DNA from: Phyllobacteriaceae bacterium UBA1940
GTDB lineage: Bacteria; Pseudomonadota; Alphaproteobacteria; Rhizobiales; Rhizobiaceae
DNA length: 64,000 nucleotides
Direction: 5' to 3'
Assembly (NCBI GenBank): GCA_002336975.1
Contig: DDFA01000099.1
Coordinates: 2,393-66,392 of the forward strand
The number at the start of each line of letters is the position of its first letter. Position 1 is the first letter of the stretch. Below are positions 57,343 to 64,000 of the stretch, piece after piece. The position numbers were made by a program, and so were the translations under genes. The notes beneath the pieces were generated by a model. It was not told the origin of the DNA and made no database searches. It saw only the letters and a program-made list of their open reading frames with translations.

Positions 57343-58494
57343 ATGGCCCTGCATTTCGAACGTTCCGAATTCGACGTCCGCCGGGATCGGCTGATCCTTG
57401 AAATGGCCGACCGCAAGCTCGACGCCATGCTGCTGTTTGCGCAGGAAAGCATGTACTGGCTGACCGGCTACGACACCTTCGGCTTCTGCTTCTTCCAGTG
57501 TCTGGTGCTCAAGGCCGACGGGTCGATGTACCTGCTGACCCGCTCCGCCGATCTGCGCCAGGCCAAACACACCTCGACGATCGAGAACATCATCCTGTGG
57601 GCCGACCGCGACAACGCCAATCCCGCCATCGACCTGCGCAACCTGCTGAACGATCTCGGCCTGCTCGGCGCCAATATCGGCATTGAATACGACACCCACG
57701 GCCTCACCGCGTTCAACGGCCGCCGCGTCGACGAGCAGATGCAGACGTTCGGCAAGATTTTCGACGCCTCCGGCATCGTCTCGCGCCTGCGGGTGGTGAA
57801 AAGCCCGGCCGAGATCAAGAAGGCCGAGAAGGCGGCGTCTCTCGCCGACGACGCGCTCGACGCGGCTCTGCCGCTGATCAAGCAGGGCGGCGACGAGGGC
57901 GCGATCCTGGCGGCGATGCAGGGCGCGATATTTCTCGGCGGCGGCGACTATCCGGCCAACGAGTTCATCATCGGTTCGGGCGCCGACGCGCTTCTGTGCC
58001 GCTACAAGGCCGGCCGCCGCAAGCTCACCAAGAACGATCAGCTGACGCTGGAATGGGCTGGCGTCTACAATCACTACCACGCGGCGATGATGCGCACCGC
58101 GATTGTCGGCAAACCGTCCAAGCGCAGCCTCGAACTGTACGACGCGTCGCGCGAGGCGCTCGAGGCGGTGGAAAAGGCGATGATCCCCGGCAAGACTTTT
58201 GGCGACGTCTTTGACGCCCACGCCAGGGTGATGGAGGCGCACGGCCTGTCGCGCCACCGGCTCAACGCCTGCGGTTACTCGCAAGGCGCGCGGTTCACGC
58301 CGTCCTGGATGGACATGCCGATGTTCTATGCCGGCAACCCGGAGCCGATCGCGCCGAACATGACCTTGTTCGCGCATATGATCATCATGGATTCGGAGAC
58401 CGAAACCGCCATGACGCTCGGCCGGACCTATCTGACGACCGACGGCGACCCCAGACCGCTGTCGCGCCATGATCTCGACTTGATCGTCAGGTGA
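57343..58494 (+). CDS. M24-family (creatinase-like) protein with altered metal site
   Basis: This 383-residue protein has the creatinase N-terminal domain and the pita-bread M24 domain. The first two metal-binding Asp of aminopeptidase P (GxxxxDxG, SDxTRT) correspond here to Glu237 (LEWAG) and Ala248 (AAMMRT), and the usual HxxGHG reads NACGYS. It is therefore unlikely to be a normal metallopeptidase; a non-metal amidohydrolase such as ectoine-hydrolase type is possible. It starts four bases after the pgeF stop. Confidence 0.8.
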   Translation: MALHFERSEFDVRRDRLILEMADRKLDAMLLFAQESMYWLTGYDTFGFCFFQCLVLKADGSMYLLTRSADLRQAKHTSTIENIILWADRDNANPAIDLRNLLNDLGLLGANIGIEYDTHGLTAFNGRRVDEQMQTFGKIFDASGIVSRLRVVKSPAEIKKAEKAASLADDALDAALPLIKQGGDEGAILAAMQGAIFLGGGDYPANEFIIGSGADALLCRYKAGRRKLTKNDQLTLEWAGVYNHYHAAMMRTAIVGKPSKRSLELYDASREALEAVEKAMIPGKTFGDVFDAHARVMEAHGLSRHRLNACGYSQGARFTPSWMDMPMFYAGNPEPIAPNMTLFAHMIIMDSETETAMTLGRTYLTTDGDPRPLSRHDLDLIVR

Positions 58495-58547
58495 ATCGAT
58501 TTCCTGCCGGCTCACGGGTAAAGTGCGAGCCGAGGAGGCCTGATCGG

Positions 58548-59132
58548 GTGCCAGCGAGCATGTCCGTCCCGGATATCGTCAGATTTGTTGGCGCTGCGGC
58601 GGCAATCGCCTTGCTAAGCGCCTGCACCAGCACGGAATCGACGCTCGACCCCAACGCCGTCAGATCGCAGCAGACGGCCGAGCCCGCCCCCCAGCCCGCA
58701 CAATCGCCCGCCCAGCCGGCCGTGACCGCGCCGCCGGCAACGCCGGCCCCGGCCGCGACGCAGGCGAGTGCGACGCAATCGGCGACCCTGCAACTGGCGA
58801 GCGTGCTTGGCGCGCCCGAGCAGGCGGTGGCCATGTTGACGGCGCGCCTCGCCCGGCAGGCGCCGGCGAACAATTTGACGCTTGCGCCGGCCTCCGGCCC
58901 GGCCGCCTTTGCCTTGAGCGGGTTTTTGTCGACCTCGCCGGAAAACGGCAAGACATTCGTCTATTATTCCTGGGACATCGCCGACAGCAGCGGCGCTGCG
59001 CTTCACCGCCTGACCGGCAAGCAGGCCGCGACGGGCCAGGGAGTCGGCTGGACCGCGGTGACCGAAGCGGACATGCAGGCGGTCGCCGACCAGACGCTCG
59101 CAGGCTTTTCGGCATGGCTCGCCACAAGATAG
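58548..59132 (+). CDS. Hypothetical lipoprotein
   Basis: The signal peptide ends at lipobox ALLSAC. A Pro/Ala/Gln-rich linker (PAPQPAQSPAQPAVTAPPAT) precedes a compact C-terminal domain (NGKTFVYYSWDIADSSG...). The GTG has GAGGAGG upstream; the ATG 12 bases later is an alternative. No family is recognised. Follows the M24 gene after 53 nt. Confidence 0.65.
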   Translation: MPASMSVPDIVRFVGAAAAIALLSACTSTESTLDPNAVRSQQTAEPAPQPAQSPAQPAVTAPPATPAPAATQASATQSATLQLASVLGAPEQAVAMLTARLARQAPANNLTLAPASGPAAFALSGFLSTSPENGKTFVYYSWDIADSSGAALHRLTGKQAATGQGVGWTAVTEADMQAVADQTLAGFSAWLATR

Positions 59133-59274
59133 GGCGGCTGCGGGTTCGACCCATTGCGACCAGATGGCGCAACTGTTTCTTTGGACAGTTAACTGTTGGG
59201 CGATCTAGGCGCTTGCATTGAACTGCCATGGACCTTAAACGCCCCCTCTATCCGAGCGTGGTCGGGGATTCTTG

Positions 59275-60207
59275 ATGAAATTGTTCGCGGGTAATTCAAA
59301 CCGGGTCTTGGCCGACGCCGTTTCCCGATACCTGAACATTTCTTTGGGCAGGGCCAGCGTCAAGCGCTTTGCCGATCAGGAAATCTTTGTCGAGATTCAG
59401 GAAAACGTCCGCGGCCAGGACGTTTTTGTGCTGCAGTCGACGTCCTACCCCACCAACGACAATCTGATGGAACTGCTGATCATGGTCGATGCGTTCCGCC
59501 GGTCGTCGGCGCGCCGCATCACCGCCGTGGTTCCCTATTTCGGCTATGCCCGCCAGGATCGGCGCGCCTCCGGCCGCACCCCGATTTCGGCGAAGCTGGT
59601 CGCCAACCTGATCACCGAGTCTGGCGTTGACCGGGTCCTGACCCTCGACCTGCACGCCGGCCAGATCCAGGGTTTCTTCGATATCCCCACCGACAATCTG
59701 TTCGCCGTCCCGGTGATGGCGCGCGATGTCAAGGCGCACAACAATCTGTCGAACGTCATGGTGGTTTCGCCCGACGTCGGCGGCGTGGTGCGCGCCCGGG
59801 CGCTGGCCAAGCGCATCGACGCGCCGATCGCCATCGTCGACAAGCGCCGCGAACGCCCCGGCGAGTCCGAGGTTATGAACATCATCGGCGACGTTACCGG
59901 CCGCGATTGCCTGATCTATGACGACATCGTCGATTCCGGCGGCACGCTGTGCAACGCCGCCGACGCGCTGCTGGCCCATGGCGCGATCAGCGTCACCGCC
60001 TACATCACCCACGGCGTCCTCTCCGGCGGCGCGGTCGCCCGCATCACCGCGTCGAACCTCAAGGAACTGGTGATCACCGATTCGATCCAGCCGACCGAAA
60101 GCGTCATGGCCGCGCGCAACATCCGCGTCATCTCGATCGCCGATCTGATCGGCGAAGCCATATCGCGCACCGCCACCGAGGAATCGGTTTCCAGCCTGTT
60201 CGACTGA
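59275..60207 (+). CDS. prs: Ribose-phosphate pyrophosphokinase
   Basis: This 310-residue enzyme makes PRPP from ribose-5-phosphate and ATP for nucleotide, histidine and tryptophan synthesis. It shows [10 protein letters not shown], the [12 protein letters not shown] motif and the PRPP-binding loop [12 protein letters not shown]. It starts at ATG 59275. A TTGCAT-N17-TAAACG promoter may lie upstream. Its stop abuts the convergent chrA stop with no spacing. Confidence 0.93.
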   Translation: MKLFAGNSNRVLADAVSRYLNISLGRASVKRFADQEIFVEIQENVRGQDVFVLQSTSYPTNDNLMELLIMVDAFRRSSARRITAVVPYFGYARQDRRASGRTPISAKLVANLITESGVDRVLTLDLHAGQIQGFFDIPTDNLFAVPVMARDVKAHNNLSNVMVVSPDVGGVVRARALAKRIDAPIAIVDKRRERPGESEVMNIIGDVTGRDCLIYDDIVDSGGTLCNAADALLAHGAISVTAYITHGVLSGGAVARITASNLKELVITDSIQPTESVMAARNIRVISIADLIGEAISRTATEESVSSLFD

Positions 60208-61521
60208 TCATCCGCCGATCAGCGCGACCGCGACGCCGGCAAGGCCCGCTGCGGCCAGCGTTGCGATAATGCCGGCGTGGAAGCGCAGCAGCGCGATCCC
60301 CGATCCTAGCGCGATCGCGGCCGCCCAAAGGTCGAGGCTGGCGACATGGGGCCACGCCAGCCTGACCGGGCCAGATTGAAGCTCGCCGACCGATCCGAAC
60401 AGCACGTGCAGGCCGAACCAGAACGCCAGATTGGCGATGATGCCGACGACCGCCGCTGAAATCGACGCCAGCGCGGCGCGCAGCCACTCCACCTGGCGCA
60501 GCGTCTCGACATAGGGCGCGCCGACAAAGATCCACAGGAAGCACGGCACGAAGGTGAACCACAGCGCCACCAGCGCCCCGGCGAGGCCGCCGGCCATCGC
60601 GCCCAGCCCCGCTCCCTTGGCCGCGCCGACGAAACCGACAAACACCAGCACCAGGATGAGCGGCCCCGGCGTCGTCTCCGCCAGTCCCAGCCCCGTCAGC
60701 ATGTCGTCCGGGCTCAGCCAGCCATAGACCTCGACCGCCTGCTGCGCCACCCAGGCCAGCACCGCATAGGCGCCGCCGAAGGTCACGGTCGCCATCACCG
60801 AAAAGAACCAGGCCTGTTGCGAGAACAGGTTCTGCGGTCCCAGCATCAGTTGCAGCGCCGCCAGCGGCCCGAGCCACAACAATCCCCATGCCGACAGCGA
60901 TGTCACAAACCTGCGCCATGTCGGTTTCGTCCATTCGGGCATAGCGATGTCCGCCGCCTCCGCCGTCTGGCTCGCGCCCTGACCCAGCCCTGCGCCGACA
61001 AGGCCGGCCACAAGCACGATCAGCGGAAACGGAACGTGCAACGCGGCGATGGCGATGAACGCCAGGACGGCGATGACATGATCGCTTCGCCGCCGCAGCG
61101 CCCGCTTCGAGACGCGAAGCAGCGCCTCGACGACAACCGCGAGCACGGCCGCCTTCAGGCCGAACAGGAACCCGTCGACCAGTGGAACGCCCGCGGCGGT
61201 CACATAGACCGCCGACAGCGCGATAATCACCGCCGCGCCCGGCAGCACGAACAGCAGCCCCGCCACCAGGCCGCCGCGCACGCCGTGCAGCAGCCAGCCG
61301 CAATAGGTGGCGAGCTGCATCGCCTCGGGCCCCGGCAACAGCATGCAATAGTTCAGCGCGTGCAGGAACCGCGCCTCGTCCAGCCATTTGCGCTCGTCGA
61401 CGAGGGTCCGGTGCATCAGCGCGATCTGCCCTGCCGGTCCGCCGAACGACAGCAGGCCGATCCTGGCGAAAACGCGGGTCGCCTCGGCGAAGCTGGGACG
61501 CTGCCCGGTCATGCCATCCAT
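60208..61521 (-). CDS. chrA: Chromate efflux transporter ChrA
   Basis: This 437-residue CHR-family membrane protein has two homologous halves with FGGPAGQIALMH and FGGAYAVLAWVAQQ and the paired PGP motifs (LLPGPEAMQLATY, TTPGPLILVLVF). It exports chromate. ATG 61521 was chosen; TTG or another ATG nearby are possible. The gene is alone, with no chrB regulator beside it. Confidence 0.85.
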   Translation of the reverse strand: MDGMTGQRPSFAEATRVFARIGLLSFGGPAGQIALMHRTLVDERKWLDEARFLHALNYCMLLPGPEAMQLATYCGWLLHGVRGGLVAGLLFVLPGAAVIIALSAVYVTAAGVPLVDGFLFGLKAAVLAVVVEALLRVSKRALRRRSDHVIAVLAFIAIAALHVPFPLIVLVAGLVGAGLGQGASQTAEAADIAMPEWTKPTWRRFVTSLSAWGLLWLGPLAALQLMLGPQNLFSQQAWFFSVMATVTFGGAYAVLAWVAQQAVEVYGWLSPDDMLTGLGLAETTPGPLILVLVFVGFVGAAKGAGLGAMAGGLAGALVALWFTFVPCFLWIFVGAPYVETLRQVEWLRAALASISAAVVGIIANLAFWFGLHVLFGSVGELQSGPVRLAWPHVASLDLWAAAIALGSGIALLRFHAGIIATLAAAGLAGVAVALIGG

Positions 61522-61707
61522 CGGCCGCAACAAGGCGCCGTCCCAAGAGTTCGCCGGAAACCGCAGCCGGTCGTGACAGCGATATTCCCCCGAAACGCGC
61601 CTTTCAACCGGCGAATTCGCGCGCGGGCGTCGCTATTGCGCCCATTGCCCCCGTCGTCTATAGAACCGCCACCTGCGCAGACACCCTTGGAGGCAACGCA
61701 GGCGGAG

Positions 61708-61727
61708 GCCGCCCCGCAGGCGGCTTT
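61708..61727 (+). promoter_or_regulatory. Leader hairpin upstream of rplY
   Basis: GCCGCC/GGCGGC (6-bp stem) followed by TTT lies 66 nt before rplY in a 259-nt leader. It could attenuate or terminate, but the stem is short. Confidence 0.35.
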
Positions 61728-61792
61728 CTACGTTTCCGGCCCTTCCCCGTGAAAACCGGCGACGCTCCACAACACGTTCGAAAGGAACAGCC

Positions 61793-62431
61793 ATGAGCCA
61801 CGAGGCTTACGAGCTCAAGGCCGAAGCGCGCGAAAAGGTCGGTAAGGGGTCCGCCCGTGAAGTTCGCCGCAACGGCAAGATACCCGCAGTCATCTATGGC
61901 GAGAAGCAGCCGCCCCTGGCTATCGCGCTCTCGCACAAGGAAATCTACTACAAGATCCATGGCGGCGGCTTCCTGACCACCGTCGCGACGATCGACGTCG
62001 ACGGCAAGAAGATCGATGTCCTGCCCAAGGACTACCAGCTCGATCCGGTTTCGGATCAGCCGGTGCATGTCGATTTCCTCCGCGTCGGCAAGAATTCGGT
62101 CGTCACCGTCGAAGTGCCGGTGCACTTCATCAACGAAGACAAGTCGCCCGGCATCAAGCGCGGCGGCGTGCTCAACATCGTCCGTCACGAGGTCGAGTTC
62201 ACCGTTCCGGCCAATGCGATCCCGGACGCGATCACCATCGACCTCACCGGCACCGAAATAGGCGATTCGCTGCACATCTCGGCGGTCAAGCTGCCGAAGG
62301 GCGTGACCCCGGTGATCAAGGATCGCGACTTCACCATCGCGACCATCGCCGCGTCCTCCGCCGCCCGCCAGGACGCGCATGGCGCGACCGAGGTTGGCGC
62401 CGCCGAGCCGACCGCCGAAGACGACAAGTAA
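61793..62431 (+). CDS. rplY: Ribosomal protein L25/Ctc
   Basis: This 212-residue protein has the N-terminal L25 domain ([26 protein letters not shown]) and the C-terminal TL5/Ctc extension, binding 5S rRNA. AAAGGAACAGCC precedes the ATG. It is upstream of pth, its usual partner. Confidence 0.92.
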   Translation: MSHEAYELKAEAREKVGKGSAREVRRNGKIPAVIYGEKQPPLAIALSHKEIYYKIHGGGFLTTVATIDVDGKKIDVLPKDYQLDPVSDQPVHVDFLRVGKNSVVTVEVPVHFINEDKSPGIKRGGVLNIVRHEVEFTVPANAIPDAITIDLTGTEIGDSLHISAVKLPKGVTPVIKDRDFTIATIAASSAARQDAHGATEVGAAEPTAEDDK

Positions 62432-62470
62432 GGGGGAGCGCGTCTCCCCGGCGCCGGGAGCAACTGAGCC

Positions 62471-63223
62471 ATGCTGATCTTCGCAGGCCTGGGAAATCCT
62501 GGCGCATCTTACGCAAACCACCGGCACAATGCCGGCTTCATGGCGGCGGACGCGATAGCCCGCCGCCATTCGTTTTCGCCCTGGGCGAAGAAGTTTTCCG
62601 GCCTGGTCGCCGAGGGAACGCTTGCCGGCGAAAAGATCCTGCTGATCAAGCCGCAGACTTTTATGAACCTGTCCGGCCAGGCGGTCGGCGAGGCGATGCG
62701 CTTCTACAAGCTGACGCCATCCGACGTACTCGTCTTCTACGACGAACTCGACCTTGCGCCCGGCAAGGTGCGGGTCAAGACGGGCGGCGGCTCGGGCGGC
62801 CATAACGGCGTGCGCTCGCTCGACCAGCACATCGGCAACGCCACCCGCCGGGTGCGCATCGGCATCGGCCATCCCGGCGCCAGGGAGCTGGTGCACAACT
62901 ACGTCCTGGGCGATTTCGCCAAGGCCGACCACGACTGGCTCGAGCCTTTGATGGACGCAATTGCCGACAATGCCGCGCTGCTGGCCAAGGGCGACGACGC
63001 CGGCTTCATGAACAAGATCGCGGTCGCGACCGGCAATGGCGGATCGGACAATGGCGGCTCTAGGGGCGGCGGACAGGAGCCGGGCGGCGGCCCCGACAAA
63101 CCGGCGAAGAAAGCGCAGAGCCATATCCATCAGGCCCGCCCGCAACAGCCGCAGGTCAAGCTGCCCGAGACCGGGCCGATGGCGGCGATGCTGAAAAGGC
63201 TGCTTGGAAAATCCGGCGACTGA
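62471..63223 (+). CDS. pth: Peptidyl-tRNA hydrolase
   Basis: This 250-residue enzyme releases peptidyl-tRNA. The active-site His is in NHRHNAGF and the family regions PQTFMNLSG and GGGSGGHNG are present. A C-terminal extension of about 60 Gly/Pro/Lys-rich residues is common in Rhizobiales. It follows rplY after 39 nt. Confidence 0.92.
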   Translation: MLIFAGLGNPGASYANHRHNAGFMAADAIARRHSFSPWAKKFSGLVAEGTLAGEKILLIKPQTFMNLSGQAVGEAMRFYKLTPSDVLVFYDELDLAPGKVRVKTGGGSGGHNGVRSLDQHIGNATRRVRIGIGHPGARELVHNYVLGDFAKADHDWLEPLMDAIADNAALLAKGDDAGFMNKIAVATGNGGSDNGGSRGGGQEPGGGPDKPAKKAQSHIHQARPQQPQVKLPETGPMAAMLKRLLGKSGD

Positions 63224-63237
63224 GAACTGTCGCGACG

Positions 63238-63624
63238 TCAGATATTGTCGAGCCGGCGCCAGAACAGGTCCCACAACCACGCGACAGCATCATTTGCCGT
63301 TGACGCGAATTGCTGCGCGTAGCCGCTGAAGAACAGGTAGGGAATGCAGCCGCCGACCACCGCGGCGAGAACCGCCAGCCGCAGGTTCTTGAAACTATCC
63401 AGCCGATAATAGCCGGCGTCATCGTATTCGACGCCGAAAAAACGGTCGAAATTGCTGTAGCCGTCGCTCAGCACCACATCCAGCATTTCGGAATCCGACA
63501 GCCGGTCGGGCAGCGGATTGACGAAGCCGCGGATGACATGCCCGACAAGGCCCAGAATCGCCATGCAGAGCACGAAGGCGAAGAAGTGCCACGACGCCAG
63601 TTGAGGCTGAGCAACGCTGTTCAT
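63238..63624 (-). CDS. Hypothetical membrane protein (128 aa)
   Basis: This protein has two membrane segments (about 13-32 and 81-103) with a loop containing SDSEMLDVVLSDGYSNFDRFFG between. No family is recognised. It converges on pth with 14 nt between stops. The 230-nt gap after its start includes the ychF promoter. Confidence 0.6.
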   Translation of the reverse strand: MNSVAQPQLASWHFFAFVLCMAILGLVGHVIRGFVNPLPDRLSDSEMLDVVLSDGYSNFDRFFGVEYDDAGYYRLDSFKNLRLAVLAAVVGGCIPYLFFSGYAQQFASTANDAVAWLWDLFWRRLDNI

Positions 63625-63854
63625 TGTCGCAGACTAGCGCGTAATGATTACGAATTGCCCCATTCGACTCTGCAATCTTGCGAGACTTGGAGCCAAATGT
63701 GACGGTCGGCGACGTATCCCGACCGCCCCGGACCGTCCCCGACGCGGCATCAGCCAGCCGGGCGATGCGGATGTGGGCCATCCATGACTTGACGACAGTC
63801 TGCCCTTTCGCCCATACGCCGGTCCAAATTCTCTTTTCCCGCTAGGATTTCATC

Positions 63855-64000
63855 ATGGGTTTCAAATGCGGCATCGTCGGCCTGCCCAATGTCGGCAAAT
63901 CGACGCTGTTCAACGCGCTGACCAGGACGGCCGCGGCGCAGGCCGCCAACTATCCGTTCTGCACCATCGAGCCGAACACCGGCGAAGTCGCCGTGCCGGA
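63855..64000 (+). CDS. ychF: Redox-regulated ATPase YchF (partial, N-terminus only)
   Basis: The first 48 residues are visible and match YchF/OLA1: [20 protein letters not shown] with Walker A (GLPNVGKS). YchF hydrolyses ATP and is associated with ribosomes. The rest lies beyond the window edge. Confidence 0.9.
   Translation, partial: MGFKCGIVGLPNVGKSTLFNALTRTAAAQAANYPFCTIEPNTGEVAVP

Noticed and set aside
59140-59170. A GGGTTCGACCC sequence resembling a tRNA T-arm
   Set aside because: No acceptor, D or anticodon stems can be formed around it, and it lies in the prs leader.

Overview
The window is GC-rich chromosomal DNA of an alphaproteobacterium, most likely order Hyphomicrobiales (Rhizobiales) and probably a Mesorhizobium/Phyllobacteriaceae-type organism. 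The evidence is the rhizobial glycerol ABC operon glpR-D-S-T-P-Q-U-V, the block prs...rplY-pth...ychF, a UvrB with long terminal extensions, many GTG/TTG starts behind strong Shine-Dalgarno sites, a CtrA-type TTAA-N7-TTAA box, and FadR-, LysR- and HxlR-type regulators beside metabolic genes. I see no rRNA, tRNA, CRISPR array, prophage or insertion sequence. This is mostly ordinary chromosome with several small regulated islands.

Layout. 1-7.6 kb: glycerol uptake and oxidation on the minus strand (glpR regulator, glpD dehydrogenase, two ATPases, two permeases, a DUF2160 membrane protein and the binding protein, cut by the window edge). 7.7-11.2 kb: a HerA-like ATPase coupled to a GGDEF/EAL protein whose PAS-like N-terminus is frameshifted. 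11.4-15.1 kb: Gfo/Idh/MocA oxidoreductase, LysR regulator and mmsA, whose 3' end is duplicated. 15.2-17.0 kb: an ECF41 sigma-factor operon with its own recognisable promoter. 17.1-25.8 kb: GntR/DapA-like pair, SGNH hydrolase, prpE, lipoproteins, a serine hydrolase, a lytic transglycosylase and ogt. 26.4-30.5 kb: cold-shock gene, then a divergent ECF sigma factor/NrsF pair facing a bufferin-type RiPP operon (DUF2282 precursor, DUF692 MNIO enzyme, DUF2063 partner, DoxX). 30.5-34.9 kb: ugpBAEC for sn-glycerol-3-phosphate. 35-45.9 kb: GST, EAL protein, aspartate aminotransferase, SemiSWEET, a frameshifted NIPSNAP gene, uvrB, a DUF922 protease-like protein, an isomerase/SDR pair with a divergent HxlR regulator, and an orphan DNA methyltransferase. 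46-48 kb: two cold-shock genes and small secreted proteins. 49-54.4 kb: ilvE opposite a MarR/response-regulator/histidine-kinase operon, csaA, a YbjN gene and ubiK. 54.5-64 kb: lgt, a MidA-type methyltransferase, pgeF, an M24 homologue, prs, chrA, rplY, pth and the start of ychF.

Functional links. Two glycerol-related importers (Glp for glycerol, Ugp for glycerol phosphate) lie about 23 kb apart. The most interesting system is the metal-stress unit at 26.7-30.5 kb: sigma factor and NrsF can be read as a sensor pair, and both divergent promoters carry GTAAC...CGAA elements, so the RiPP operon is probably its target. The second ECF operon (15.2-17.0 kb) carries every hallmark of ECF41, including the promoter TGTCACA-N16-CGTC. 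Two single-base frameshifts (about 9.22 and 39.03 kb) may be real decay or sequencing error.
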